This document shows, in pieces, positions 46,852 through 58,024 of a stretch of DNA of 64,000 nucleotides. The stretch is taken from positions 992,001 through 1,056,000 of the forward strand of contig NZ_CP007014.1 in NCBI RefSeq assembly GCF_000452705.1, given 5' to 3'. The position numbers and the translations under genes are program-made. This DNA is from Pseudomonas syringae CC1557 (GTDB lineage Bacteria; Pseudomonadota; Gammaproteobacteria; Pseudomonadales; Pseudomonadaceae). The notes under the pieces were generated by a model that saw only the letters and a list, made by a program, of their open reading frames with translations, was not told where the DNA came from and searched no databases. Numbering within the stretch: the first letter of the stretch is position 1; the number at the start of each line of letters is the position of its first letter.

Positions 46852-48612
46852 CTATTGCTGAATGTTGATACTATCAGATTTTTTTCTGGCGTTTTTTCGT
46901 GCAGGCGCTGGTGTTAGAATCTTCAAAATTGCATCATGCGTTTCTTTAACTTTCAGGTTGTCAGGGTAAAGCTCAACAGCCTTTTGGATTATTTGTTTAG
47001 CCTCGTTACTCTTCATGTATTGAAAAGCTAAAAATTTTGCATAATTAAGCAAAATAAGGACGTTGTGGGGATTTAGCTCCATTGCTCTTTGGTAGTATTT
47101 TTCCGCTAGATCGTAGTTATTAAGATGGTCAGATAAAAAATCAGCGTAACTCAGTGAGATATCTGCATTGTCGGGGTGGTTTTTTACTGCTTTCTGATAA
47201 ACTTTGCTCGCTCGCGATAGTTCTTTATTTTTAACAAGTGCTTCTGCATAAAGACCAATTACATCAGAGTCTTCAGGAGCAATAGATAAGGCCTCCTCAA
47301 GGAGTTCCAATGCTTTGCTGTAGTCCCCGTCATGATTAATAACTATCTCTGCATAGTTATGCAGGATCTCGTGGTCTTTTGGTGCTAGTTTTAAAGCCTT
47401 TTCATACATCGATTTTGCGCTATCTGGATCATTTTTAGTGGCGGCTAAAAAAATGGCGTAGTTATAAAGTAGCTCAGGGCTGTCAGGGAACTGAGATAAC
47501 CCCTGCTTGTATATCTCCTCTTTCTCTTCAGGGGCAGACGCCGCGACCGCTTCTATCTCCCATGACCACCAACTTTTTTTGCTATGAACTGACTGTGCCA
47601 TTACTCTTCGCGTATTCAGTTGCTCCTCAGTGCCTTTTTCCAAGCTTTTTATCAACTGCTCGGCTTGCTTGCGATACCGTTCAGCACTTTTCTTTCCGAG
47701 CTCTTCGGTGCGCTCAGAAATTCTATTTAAATCAAAGTTTGGCACAAGTTTTGCTGCTAGTTGCAACATGAACTCGTCAAATCCGGGGATCTGTACTTTT
47801 ATTCCATCATGCTTGGCGAGTACTTCCTGGGCTAGTAACGGAGGTGGCGAGCCATTTCGATAGCACCAAATCATTCTACCAGCGATATCTCCCAGCTCAA
47901 GGCTATTGAGCAACCCCATCAAGCTTCCATCATTGCCACCGTAACCCACTACGACAGGGGTGAAGTACTGAAAAAGTTTTTTAAGTGCAATTTTCCAACC
48001 TTCTTCCAGGTTGGACACCCCATCGTGATCATTGATAGGGTTGAAATAAAGGTCGCGGTGAATCTTTGCAACGAGCGGTCTACGAAGTTGGGGGCGAACG
48101 AAACCGACTAATGATTCATGAGCAACAACGAGTGGTGATTGGTGAGCATGCATTGATAGAGCATCTGCTACCAGATTGTCAAAGTTGGTTGTAATAACTA
48201 CCTTGTGTCTAGTTTCTTGTATTATTTCGGCAAGCAGTGTGTACCCTAGGCTTGGGGTTTTACCATCCATGTGTTTTTCCAACTCTGCGTACCCTGATTC
48301 GCGATCTCCCCGAAAGCGGCGCTCAAAAATCTGAGGGTAGAACTCGGCAGCAGTTTCGAATGTTAATTCTCCGTTTCCTATACCGCTTTCCTTGGTCCAC
48401 TCTTGAATCGATTGCCCGTTCCTGCATTCTCGAAGATGAAGGTCGGTAAGCCAGCGCTGGGCGAGGTCTTTTCCAGTCGGTATATTAGACGAAAATGACG
48501 CTCCAGAGCCGAGAATAAATGCAAAGTGCCTATCATGCATTGAGCCGTCCAAGCGGGCCAGTTCGTCCAAAACACCTTCCAGTGTCCATTCCTGCACTTC
48601 ATTATGAGGCAT
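46852..48612 (-). CDS. SIR2-like domain with C-terminal TPR repeats (candidate anti-phage protein)
   Basis: A 586-residue two-part protein. Residues 30-290 are a SIR2-like NAD-binding domain: LGSGAS at 34-39, TTNFD at 141-145 (N143), KIHRD at 183-187 (H185 as the catalytic His position) and GYGGND at 223-228. These are the residues expected of an active NADase. Residues 360-560 hold about six tetratricopeptide repeats, and a basic tail closes. The gene is AT-rich against its neighbours and stands alone between core genes, a sign of transfer. SIR2 NADase proteins in several defence systems deplete NAD on phage infection. A defence role here is inferred. Start ATG 48612 follows AAGG. Confidence 0.85.
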   Translation of the reverse strand: MPHNEVQEWTLEGVLDELARLDGSMHDRHFAFILGSGASFSSNIPTGKDLAQRWLTDLHLRECRNGQSIQEWTKESGIGNGELTFETAAEFYPQIFERRFRGDRESGYAELEKHMDGKTPSLGYTLLAEIIQETRHKVVITTNFDNLVADALSMHAHQSPLVVAHESLVGFVRPQLRRPLVAKIHRDLYFNPINDHDGVSNLEEGWKIALKKLFQYFTPVVVGYGGNDGSLMGLLNSLELGDIAGRMIWCYRNGSPPPLLAQEVLAKHDGIKVQIPGFDEFMLQLAAKLVPNFDLNRISERTEELGKKSAERYRKQAEQLIKSLEKGTEEQLNTRRVMAQSVHSKKSWWSWEIEAVAASAPEEKEEIYKQGLSQFPDSPELLYNYAIFLAATKNDPDSAKSMYEKALKLAPKDHEILHNYAEIVINHDGDYSKALELLEEALSIAPEDSDVIGLYAEALVKNKELSRASKVYQKAVKNHPDNADISLSYADFLSDHLNNYDLAEKYYQRAMELNPHNVLILLNYAKFLAFQYMKSNEAKQIIQKAVELYPDNLKVKETHDAILKILTPAPARKNARKKSDSINIQQ

Positions 48613-49001
48613 CAGTCATCCTTGAGAGTAAGCAAAGAACAGGAGGTATCATAATGCCTCTACGTTTGCATTTCTATCTAAGATCGCTAAGTTTTTCGCT
48701 GAGGCAAATCTGATGGGCAGGGGTGAGAAGCATGCATGGAGCGAGGTATTCTCTCGTGGCCCAAAATTTAGGAATCGACGGAGCTCGTTGAAAAGCGAGT
48801 TTCTTGCTGGTATCTAGGGCAGAGCTTATGCCCTTAATACTTACACAGGGCCCTTATTAATGTTTTCTGCATAGAAATATGTCTCAGCGACGATTTGGGT
48901 ATTCTGTCAGTGCCAATAAATTACTGGTATCTTGAATATAGGCTTAAACCGATTACAAATCCGGCATTCGCCGGGTTTGTAATCGCGTTTCACGTCAAAA
49001 C
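48613..49001. other. Right edge of the AT-rich island, no gene seen
   Basis: About 390 bases of mostly low G+C sequence between the start of the SIR2-TPR gene and the end of the fumarase gene. It must hold the promoter of the SIR2-TPR gene. No reading frame with support, integrase remnant or clear direct repeat of the other edge was found. Confidence 0.45.
48951..48984 (-). terminator. Hairpin after the fumarase gene
   Basis: GATTACAAATCCGG (48951-48964) pairs with CCGGGTTTGTAATC (48971-48984) with one wobble. The minus-strand T-run is poor, so it may act as a stabilising hairpin as well as a terminator. Confidence 0.55.
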
Positions 49002-50525
49002 CTACTGCACTTCCACCGCCAGACTGTCGCTGATCTTTTTCTGCCAGATCTGCGGACCGGTGATATGGACGGATTCACCGGTGCTGTCTACCGCAACGGT
49101 CACCGGCATGTCCTTGACCTCGAACTCGTAGATCGCCTCCATGCCCAGTTCGGCGAAGGCCACGACTCGGGATTTCTTGATCGCCTGAGCCACCAGGTAA
49201 GCTGCGCCACCGACGGCCATAAGGTACACGGCCTTGTGGTCGCGGATTGCTTCGATAGCGGTCGGGCCGCGTTCGGATTTACCGATCATGCCCAGCAGGC
49301 CGGTCTGGTCGAGGATCTGGCGGGTGAACTTGTCCATCCGCGTCGCCGTTGTCGGGCCGGCAGGACCAACTACTTCTTCACGTACCGGATCAACCGGGCC
49401 AACGTAGTAGATAAAGCGGCCCTTGAGGTCCACCGGCAGGGTTTCGCCCCTGTTGAGCATCTCGACCATGCGTTTGTGCGCAGCGTCGCGACCGGTGAGC
49501 ATCTTGCCGTTCAGCAGCACGGTTTCGCCCGGTTTCCAGCTTTGCACGTCTTCCGGGGTCAGGGTGTCGAGGTCGACGCGACGGGCCGATGGACCGGCTT
49601 CCCAGACGATTTCCGGATAGGCATCCAGTGATGGAGCCTCCAGCGAAGCAGGGCCGGTGCCGTCGAGGACGAAGTGGGCGTGACGGGTGGCGGCGCAGTT
49701 GGGGATCATGCACACCGGCAGTGAAGCAGCGTGGGTTGGGTAATCCATGATCTTGACGTCAAGCACGGTGGTCAGACCGCCAAGGCCCTGAGCGCCGATG
49801 CCCAGTTGATTGACCTTCTCGAACAGCTCCAGACGCATCTCTTCGATACGGCTCTGCGGGCCGCGGGCTTTCAGCTCATGAATGTCGATGGACTCCATCA
49901 ACACTTCCTTGGCCATGACCGCGGCTTTTTCAGCCGTACCACCGATGCCGATGCCGAGCATGCCGGGAGGGCACCAGCCAGCACCCATGGTCGGTACGGT
50001 TTTCAGTACCCAGTCGATGATCGAGTCGGACGGGTTGAGCATCGCCATCTTCGATTTGTTTTCCGAGCCGCCGCCTTTCGCCGCCACGTCCACTTCCACG
50101 GTGTTGCCCGGGACGATGGAGTAGTGGATGACCGCCGGCGTGTTGTCCTTGGTGTTTCGGCGAGCGCCTGCCGGGTCGGCGAGTATCGACGCGCGCAGCA
50201 CGTTCTCGGGCAGGTTGTAGGCGCGACGCACACCTTCGTTGATCATGTCGTCCAGGCCCATGGTGGCGCCGTCCCAGCGTACGTCCATACCGACGCGCAC
50301 GAAAACGGTGACGATGCCGGTGTCCTGACAGATCGGGCGATGACCGGTCGCGCACATACGCGAGTTGATCAGGATCTGGGCGATGGAGTCGCGAGCGGCA
50401 GGCGACTCTTCACGCAGGTACGCCTCGTGCATGGCCTGGATGAAATCCACGGGGTGGTAATAGGAAATGAACTGCAGGGCGTCTGCAACGCTCTGAATCA
50501 GGTCGTCTTGCTTGATCACGGTCAT
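49002..50525 (-). CDS. fumA: Class I (iron-sulfur) fumarate hydratase
   Basis: A 507-residue class I fumarase with N-terminal alpha and C-terminal beta parts in one chain. It interconverts fumarate and malate in the TCA cycle using an oxygen-sensitive [4Fe-4S] cluster. Cluster-type cysteines lie in CQDTGIVTV, GAGWCPPGMLG and PNCAATRHAHF. The catalytic segment of the beta part has GPAGPTTATRMD. GAGGAG precedes the ATG at 50525. The symbol is by analogy with E. coli fumA/fumB. Confidence 0.95.
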   Translation of the reverse strand: MTVIKQDDLIQSVADALQFISYYHPVDFIQAMHEAYLREESPAARDSIAQILINSRMCATGHRPICQDTGIVTVFVRVGMDVRWDGATMGLDDMINEGVRRAYNLPENVLRASILADPAGARRNTKDNTPAVIHYSIVPGNTVEVDVAAKGGGSENKSKMAMLNPSDSIIDWVLKTVPTMGAGWCPPGMLGIGIGGTAEKAAVMAKEVLMESIDIHELKARGPQSRIEEMRLELFEKVNQLGIGAQGLGGLTTVLDVKIMDYPTHAASLPVCMIPNCAATRHAHFVLDGTGPASLEAPSLDAYPEIVWEAGPSARRVDLDTLTPEDVQSWKPGETVLLNGKMLTGRDAAHKRMVEMLNRGETLPVDLKGRFIYYVGPVDPVREEVVGPAGPTTATRMDKFTRQILDQTGLLGMIGKSERGPTAIEAIRDHKAVYLMAVGGAAYLVAQAIKKSRVVAFAELGMEAIYEFEVKDMPVTVAVDSTGESVHITGPQIWQKKISDSLAVEVQ

Positions 50526-50704
50526 GCGGCGCGCTCCTCTGTAAGGACGGGAACATTCAATTACGCTATCGGCGGCAGTCTGGAACTGCGGCTTGAACCA
50601 GAGCTGTCAGGTTAGCCGTAGCGGGCGCAAAAAGGCGCGGCAGTATAACCCGCCCGACAGACCAGTCTGTACAATCGCGTTTATTTTCTGCATAAGGCGG
50701 TTTG

Positions 50705-51643
50705 ATGCCTCAATTGCGTGTTGGTGAGCGTAGCTGGACGGTGGCAGCGGCCGACAATCTGCTCGATGCCCTGAACGATGCGGGTGTGGCGGTTCCGTTC
50801 AGTTGTCGTGCGGGCAGTTGCCATGCGTGCTTAGTGCGCTGCGTTCAGGGTGAACCTGCCGATGCATTGCCCGACGCGTTGCCCGCTGAAAAACGCCAGC
50901 AGGGTTGGCGTCTTGCCTGTCAGTGCCGAGTGAGCCAGGACCTGGCGGTCGAGGTGTTCGACCCGCAACGCGACGGCCTTCCTGCAACAGTGACCGGCTG
51001 CGACTGGCTCAGTCCGACGCTGCTGCGTTTGCGTCTGGCACCTTTGCGCCCGTTGCGCTACGGCGCTGGTCAGCATCAGGTGCTATGGACTGAGAATGGC
51101 GTTGCACGGCCTTATTCACTCGCTAGCCTGCCGGGTGAAGACCCGTTTCTGGAATTCCATATCGATTGCCGTTATCCCGGTGCATTCTGCGACGCTGCCC
51201 GACAACTGCGTGTGGGCGATGCGCTGAGGCTTGGCGAACTGCGTGGCGGGGCACTGCGTTATGACGCTGACTGGCAGGAAAAACCCTTGCTGCTGCTGGC
51301 GTCGGGTTCCGGGCTCGGGCCGTTATGGGGCATATTGCGTGAAGCTTTGCGTCAGGAGCATCAAGGCACGATCCAACTGATCCATCTGGCCCGTGACAGT
51401 CAGGAACACTACCTGGCAGACGAGTTACAGGCGCTGGCCGCGCTTCACCCGCACCTGTCAGTACAACTCATCACCGCGCAGACGCTACAGGCAGCGCTGG
51501 CCGACCTGCGCCTGTTGTCCCGGCGCGCCATGGCACTGGTATGCGGCAGTGCTGATAGCGTAGAGATGTTTGCCAAGCGGTTGTACCTGGCAGGGTTACC
51601 GCGCAATCAGCTACTGGCGGATGTGTTTTTGGCGCGGGAATAA
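50705..51643 (+). CDS. 2Fe-2S ferredoxin / flavin reductase
   Basis: A 312-residue electron-transfer protein: a plant-type [2Fe-2S] ferredoxin domain (C34, C39, C42 and C72), a ferredoxin-NADP-reductase-like FAD domain with the flavin motif RPYSLAS, and an NAD(P) domain with LLASGSGLGPLWGIL. Such proteins supply electrons to oxygenases or reduce small molecules. The partner is not near. The ATG at 50705 is preferred over a TTG one codon upstream. Confidence 0.88.
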   Translation: MPQLRVGERSWTVAAADNLLDALNDAGVAVPFSCRAGSCHACLVRCVQGEPADALPDALPAEKRQQGWRLACQCRVSQDLAVEVFDPQRDGLPATVTGCDWLSPTLLRLRLAPLRPLRYGAGQHQVLWTENGVARPYSLASLPGEDPFLEFHIDCRYPGAFCDAARQLRVGDALRLGELRGGALRYDADWQEKPLLLLASGSGLGPLWGILREALRQEHQGTIQLIHLARDSQEHYLADELQALAALHPHLSVQLITAQTLQAALADLRLLSRRAMALVCGSADSVEMFAKRLYLAGLPRNQLLADVFLARE

Positions 51644-51663
51644 GAGGCTCGTCAGTTACCGCT

Positions 51664-51715
51664 CTCGTTCCGCACGCTCCAGCGTGGGAACGCCTTGCGC
51701 GACGCTCTGCGTCAC
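51664..51715 (-). repeat. Dispersed palindromic repeat, copy B
   Basis: Read on the minus strand: GTGACGCAGAGCGTCGCGCA, then GGCGTTCCCACGCTGGAGCG, ending GGAACGAGA. It is the same unit as copy A2 at 6810-6861 and lies at the 3' side of two convergent genes, as that copy does. Confidence 0.8.
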
Positions 51716-51740
51716 ATTCCGGCAGGCATGACACCATGCA

Positions 51741-51772
51741 AAAGGCCCCGACTCTTGAGAGCCGGGGCCTTT
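51741..51772. terminator. Terminator between the reductase gene and pykA
   Basis: AAAGGCCCC pairs with GGGGCCTTT around 51741-51772, with a short T-run on the minus strand. It serves pykA and possibly the convergent reductase gene. Confidence 0.85.
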
Positions 51773-51790
51773 GTTTGCAGCGTGTGGCTA

Positions 51791-53242
51791 TCAGACCAAT
51801 GGGTCGCCAACGTGCAGAATCTTCATGCCGTTGGTGCCGCCAATGGTGTGGTAGCTGTCACCCTTGGTCAGGATGACCCAATCGCCTTGCTCGACCAGCC
51901 CACGCTTGAGCAGTTCGTCGACTGCAGCCTGACTGACCTGACCTGGCGGCAGGGCTCCCGGATCGAAAGGCACGGTGTAGACGCCACGGAACATCGCCGC
52001 GCGCGCCTGAGTGCCACGGTGCGGGGAGAACGCGTAGATCGGTACCGAAGAGCGAATACGCGACATGATCAGCGGGGTATAGCCGCTTTCGGTCAGCGCA
52101 ATGATCGCCTTCACGCCAGGGAAGTGGTTGGCGGTGTACATGGCGGCCAGCGCAATGCTCTCGTCACAACGCGTGAACGAGTGGCCGATACGGTGGCTGG
52201 ACGTTTTACCGGTCGGGTGCTTTTCAGCGCCGACGCAGATACGTGCCATGGCCTGCACCGCTTCTACCGGGTAGGAACCTGCTGCGCTTTCTGCCGAGAG
52301 CATGACGGCGTCGGTGTAATCGAGCACGGCGTTGGCCACGTCTGAAACTTCAGCACGGGTCGGCATCGGGCTGGAAATCATCGACTCCATCATCTGCGTG
52401 GCGACGATTACTGCCTTGTTGTGGCGACGTGCGTGCAGAATGATGCGTTTCTGAACACCCACCAGTTCGGCGTCGCCGATTTCAACACCCAGGTCACCAC
52501 GAGCAACCATGACAGCGTCACTGGCGCGGATAAGTGCGTCGAGCACTTCGTCATTGGCGACCGCTTCAGCGCGTTCGATCTTGGCAACCAGCCACGCTGT
52601 GCCACCGGATTCGTCACGCAACTGGCGGGCATATTCCATATCAGCGGCATCGCGCGGGAAGGAAACGGCCAGGTAGTCCAGGTCCATTTCGGCAGCGAGC
52701 TTGATGTCCTGCTTGTCCTTCTCGGTCAGCGCCGGAGCCGTGAGGCCGCCGCCGCGACGGTTGATGCCTTTATGGTCGGACAGCGGACCGCCGATCAGCA
52801 CCGTGCAGTGCAGCTCGTGCGCGGTCTGGGTGTCGACGCGCATGACCACGCGACCGTCGTCGAGCAACAACTCGTCGCCTACGCCGCAATCCTTGACCAG
52901 ATCCGGGTAGTCGATACCCACGATTTGCTGGTTGCCACTGGTCAGCGGATGAGCGGTGGAGAAGGTGAACTTGTCACCGACCTTCAGCTCGATTCGTTTG
53001 TCTGTGAACTTCGCAATACGGATTTTAGGACCTTGCAAGTCACCCAGCAGAGCGACGAAACGCCCGTGTCTGGCGGCAATTTCACGGATCAGTTTAGCGC
53101 GAGCCTTATGCTCATCCGGGGTGCCGTGGGAGAAGTTCAGGCGGGCAACGTCGAGACCCGAGAGGATCAGTTGCTCGATGACTTCTGGTGAATTGCTGGC
53201 AGGGCCAAGTGTGGCGACGATTTTGGTGCGGCGTACGGTCAT
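51791..53242 (-). CDS. pykA: Pyruvate kinase (type II)
   Basis: A 483-residue pyruvate kinase, which makes pyruvate and ATP from phosphoenolpyruvate and ADP. The start MTVRRTKIVATLGPAS, the LNFSHG substrate segment, the metal and phosphate site VARGDLGVEI, and the MLSAESAAGSYPVEAV signature are complete. The ATG at 53242 follows AAGGAG; a TTG two codons upstream is rejected. It is of the PykA type found in Pseudomonas rather than the F-type. A terminator ends it. Confidence 0.96.
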   Translation of the reverse strand: MTVRRTKIVATLGPASNSPEVIEQLILSGLDVARLNFSHGTPDEHKARAKLIREIAARHGRFVALLGDLQGPKIRIAKFTDKRIELKVGDKFTFSTAHPLTSGNQQIVGIDYPDLVKDCGVGDELLLDDGRVVMRVDTQTAHELHCTVLIGGPLSDHKGINRRGGGLTAPALTEKDKQDIKLAAEMDLDYLAVSFPRDAADMEYARQLRDESGGTAWLVAKIERAEAVANDEVLDALIRASDAVMVARGDLGVEIGDAELVGVQKRIILHARRHNKAVIVATQMMESMISSPMPTRAEVSDVANAVLDYTDAVMLSAESAAGSYPVEAVQAMARICVGAEKHPTGKTSSHRIGHSFTRCDESIALAAMYTANHFPGVKAIIALTESGYTPLIMSRIRSSVPIYAFSPHRGTQARAAMFRGVYTVPFDPGALPPGQVSQAAVDELLKRGLVEQGDWVILTKGDSYHTIGGTNGMKILHVGDPLV

Positions 53243-53418
53243 GCACAAACTCCTTGATTGAAGCGCAGCGAGAGGCTACTCCTCTCTGGGTGTTTAGTCA
53301 TTGTTCCTTTGCACAGCCGCGCCGGGGGCGGGCAGGGCACCTGGCTGACGATTGGTGCTCGATTTGCCTGAAGAAACTGGCTGTCGAGCCGATAAAGCGC
53401 AGAGAACAGGAGACTCCC

Positions 53419-53808
53419 ATGCGTATTGTAACGATTGTTGTATTACTGATTACGCTCAGCGGATGCAATCGCTGGGCAATGAACTCCAATCTGGATCATG
53501 CCTACCGCGCTTATCAGGAAGGCGATTGCGAGCGCGTGATGCTCGATCTGTCCAAGGTCGAACGCCAGAGCCGTGAGCGTCGCTATGTGCAGCCGGAGGT
53601 CTCGATGCTGCGCGGGCAATGCCTGGAACGTCAGAAATTGTACGTAGATGCTGCGCAGACCTATCAATTCCTTCTAACGCAGTACCCGCAAAGTGAATAT
53701 GCTTACCGTGCACGGGCAAGGCTCGACACGCTGGCGCAACTGGGTCATTACCCTCAGGCCCAGCCGGTCAGAGTGATGCCTGCCCCACGCCCTCCCGTTT
53801 CAAAATAG
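53419..53808 (+). CDS. Small TPR-like lipoprotein
   Basis: A 129-residue protein with a lipoprotein signal (MRIVTIVVLLITLSGC, C16 in the lipobox) and about 100 residues of helical repeat with Tyr/Ala/Arg spacing like that of tetratricopeptide repeats (AYRAYQEGDCERVMLDLSKVE, YVDAAQTYQFLLTQYPQSEYA). It probably sits at the inner leaflet of the outer membrane. No partner is evident. The ATG at 53419 is chosen because it starts the lipoprotein signal. Confidence 0.82.
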   Translation: MRIVTIVVLLITLSGCNRWAMNSNLDHAYRAYQEGDCERVMLDLSKVERQSRERRYVQPEVSMLRGQCLERQKLYVDAAQTYQFLLTQYPQSEYAYRARARLDTLAQLGHYPQAQPVRVMPAPRPPVSK

Positions 53809-54000
53809 CCGCATCCATTTGGGTGGAAAATATCGCTGTCGGGTGGATTTCGGATGAAACTGGGCTAGTCTGTCGCTTAAGGAACAGACGAGCTGTAAAG
53901 CTCTGCTTCAAGGACTTTCTGCAGCTCGACGTATTGGGTAGCTGTGGTGAGCGTGCAGTTTTACGTAACCATGCCCAGTGGTTTCCGAAGGCGGCCTGCC

Positions 54001-54360
54001 ATGCATAAAGAGCGAAGAATAGAACGGCACCAACTGCATGACTACCTTCAGGTTTTCAACTTCCATACAGGCAAGCCTGTAGGTTGCCTGGGTAATGTTT
54101 CCGAAGACGGACTCATGCTTATAAGTCACATGCCCATGCTCGTGGGCGCGCGGTTCGACCTGGTCTTGAAAATGCCCTTTGCAACCGGCGCCGAGGTCAT
54201 CGATGTAAACGCCTTGTGCCTCTGGTGCAACGAGGACGAAACGCCCGGTAGCTACGATTCTGGCTTCGAGTTGTCGCAGGTTTCGTCAATGTATCTGGAC
54301 TATGTCCAGATGCTGCGACGTTACTTCTCGTTCTACCCGTCCTATGAGGCTTCTGCCTGA
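54001..54360 (+). CDS. PilZ-domain cyclic-di-GMP receptor
   Basis: A 119-residue single-domain PilZ protein. The two cyclic-di-GMP contact motifs are both present: RRIER at residues 5-9 (RxxxR) and N32-V-S-E-D-G37 (D/NxSxxG). The compact length has no fused output domain. It is monocistronic, and the partner is unknown. An in-frame start at 53944 is longer but would add a poor N terminus; the ATG at 54001 puts RxxxR at the usual place. Confidence 0.9.
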   Translation: MHKERRIERHQLHDYLQVFNFHTGKPVGCLGNVSEDGLMLISHMPMLVGARFDLVLKMPFATGAEVIDVNALCLWCNEDETPGSYDSGFELSQVSSMYLDYVQMLRRYFSFYPSYEASA

Positions 54361-54399
54361 GCTGTGCTGACCTTGCCGATTACACACAAAGGTTCTGCC

Positions 54400-55739
54400 T
54401 CATAGTGTGCCTGCCTTTTTCCAGCTCAAGTAACGAGTAATCAGCTGTGGCCCAAGTTCTTTAGGGCGCGCATCCATGACCGCAACGCCTTGAGCGCTGA
54501 TCCGGTCATGAAGTGCTGTCCGGGCGTTGAGAAAATTCATCGTCCCGCAGTAGTCCAGCGCCTGGTCATAGGTTTGCACGGGTGACTGGCGCAGACTGTC
54601 CAGCACTTCCTCCCGCAGACTGGCGACCAGCACGCGATGCTGGCGACTCAGTTGCCTGACCGCCGCCAAAAGCTCTTCGTCGTCTTCGTCGCGAAGGTTG
54701 GTCACCAGCACGATCAGTGACCGTCTTTTATGTCGGATCATCAATTGACGAACGGCTGCGCTGTAGTCGGCCGGACGCCGGGTGGTCTGCAGGTCATAGA
54801 CCGTATTCAGCAGCAGGTTAAGATGCCCCGGCCCTTTGACAGGCGACAGGTAGCGGTCCTCGTCGCCGGCAAATGTCGTGAGGCCTACCGAGTCGCCCTG
54901 ACGCAATGCGACATAACTCAGCAGCAGACAGGCATTGAGAGCGTGATCGAAATGCGAAAGGTCACCGTCCTGGCTGCGCATGCGGCGTCCGCAATCGAGC
55001 ATGAAGACGATCTGCTGGTCGCGCTCGTCCTGATATTCGCGGGCTATCGGGGTACGCTGACGCGCCGTGGCTTTCCAGTCGATCTGGCGCAGGCTGTCGC
55101 CCTCCCGAAATTCGCGCAATTGGTTGAATTCCATACCCAGCCCGCGCCGTTGCAACTGACGCACACCCAGCTGGCTTATCCAGTTATCCACCGCCAGCAG
55201 TTGTCCGCCGTAAAGCCGTGCGAAGTCCGGGTAGACGCGAGTGCTGCTGTGCAAGGCCAGATAGCGCCGGGTTGTCCACAATCGCAAACGGCCCGGCAGG
55301 CTGATTTCACACTGTTCGAACGTGAAGTAGCCCCGGCTTGACGGTCGCAGCCGGTAGCCGAGCTGGCCTTTTTCGCCTGCTGGCAGCGTAATGGATTGCG
55401 GCAGGTTTTCGCATTCAAGGCCGTGGGGCAGATGGTCGAAAACGCGCAGCGTCAACGGTCTGGAACCGTGGTGTTCAAGATCGAGCCGAGCTTCGTTCCA
55501 GCGATCCAGCGCCAGGCTTCCCGGCAGATGGCGCTTTACCTGCGGCGACGCCTGGCGAGCCAACCAGAATGCGTCGAGCACGCTGGCAATCGCCAACACC
55601 AGCAATGCCCCCCAATACAGGCTGTCGAGCTGCGCCGGATAGTCGATACCCAGCGCATGCAGCGTCCCGAGCAGCATTGCGCCGCACGTCAGCGCCCCGA
55701 GCCAGCGGAGCATCGTGACCGACGGCCTGAGCATCTGCT

Positions 55740-55743
<4 letters not shown>
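54400..55743 (-). CDS. DUF58 protein of the MoxR operon
   Basis: A 447-residue membrane protein. Two helices lie near residues 13-32 and 40-58. The DUF58 domain has the signature GMEFNQLREFREGDSLRQIDW (here shown in two overlapping parts at about residues 213-233), then a von Willebrand A-like fold with FMLDCGRRM in place of the full MIDAS DxSxS. It begins with GTG at 55743, overlapping the moxR stop by four bases. In the MoxR set it is the usual partner of the AAA+ ATPase. Confidence 0.88.
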
Positions 55744-56794
<1,051 letters not shown>

Positions 56795-56798
<4 letters not shown>

Positions 56799-58024
56799 AA
56801 GGCATTCCTGAGGGTTTGCAGGTGGGCCACCTGACGGGTGAATTCGCTGTGTGAAAGGCGTTGCGCCGGTCGTGGGCGCAGGGCATCGCTGATGGCGCTG
56901 GTCGGTTGGCGTGTCAGGCGCGACAGCACCTGCCATTGTTCGGCGACCACCAGTTGCTCGAAGCCGGGATGAACCTGACGGGCGCGGCGCAGTACATCCT
57001 GTTGCAGACTTTTGATCAGGGTCTGCTGGCCGGTGCGTCTGCGCAGAAACTCGGCGCTGGCGCGCAGGTGCTCGGTCAACTGGCGGCGCGCCAGGGAGGC
57101 AGGTTTCTGCAGCGGGCCTTCGCGCATTCCGACATGCCACAGACCGAAGGCAATCAGTAACGCCGATGCCAACAGCGCCTGGGGGAAGTTGCGCAGCAGC
57201 AGACTCAACAGGTTGTCGTGTTCGGTTTGCAGCACCATGGTCACTTCGCTGCCTTGCGTCAGGTACCAGAGCAGCCAAGCGTTGTCGTAATTGCCGATCG
57301 AATGGGTTTTCCATAGGTCGGCGTCAGTGATCACCGTGATCATGCCGTCGCCACGGCTGATCTGCATGAGGTGCGTGGCGTCACCACTATTGGCCCACGA
57401 TTGGGCATTGTCTTCCGGGTCCTCCAGATGAAATGCTGGCTCGAAACTCATGTAGGCTGGCGCGCTTTCGTTCTCCAGATACAAGCGGGTCAGCTTGGGC
57501 CAGGGCACTTTTTTGTGCGGCAGGGCGGGTTTCATCAGGGGAATGGGCGGCATTGGCTGCGCGTCGTCCAGTTGCCGTTCCTGAGCGTTGATGTCGCGGG
57601 TCAGGTATTGATGAATCTGTAACCTGTCCAGCAGCAGATCACCGCTGCGGCCCTTTTTTTCATTCCAGAGTTTTTCCGCGACGAACAGCAAGTGCCCACC
57701 CGATTCGGCCCAGCTCAGCAGGCGCTCGGTTTGTGCGGGTGTCATGTTCGTTCGGTCATTGAACAGCAAAAGAGTCTGTGTGCTCTGACGTGGATCGGGC
57801 AGCTGCACCAGCGTGTCGGTGGTGTTGACCGGAACCGACAGCCCTTGCAGGAACTGCTTGGCTGCCAGCCACGGGTTGGCCTTTGCCTCAGGTGACGGTC
57901 CCTGATCGACAGTTTTCTCGTAGCGCTCCAGATGGCTGCTCAGGTAAATCCCTGCGGCTGCCAGCAGTGCGACGACCAACAAGCCGATCGATATGCCAAT
58001 CATTGCTCCATTGCGGCGGCTCAT
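56795..58024 (-). CDS. DUF4350 protein of the MoxR operon
   Basis: A 409-residue membrane protein: one helix near residues 8-30, then a Rossmann-like DUF4350 region (LLLFNDRTNMTPAQTERLL; SWAESGGHLLFVAEKLW) and a second helix near 281-300 (LLASALLIAFGLWHVGM). The C-terminal part is helical. It overlaps the moxR and DUF4129 genes by four bases each. Function unknown; the context is the only clue. Confidence 0.87.

Noticed and set aside
46735..49001. tRNA or att site as an integration point for the AT-rich island
   Set aside because: No tRNA-like cloverleaf, integrase or long direct repeat was seen at either end.
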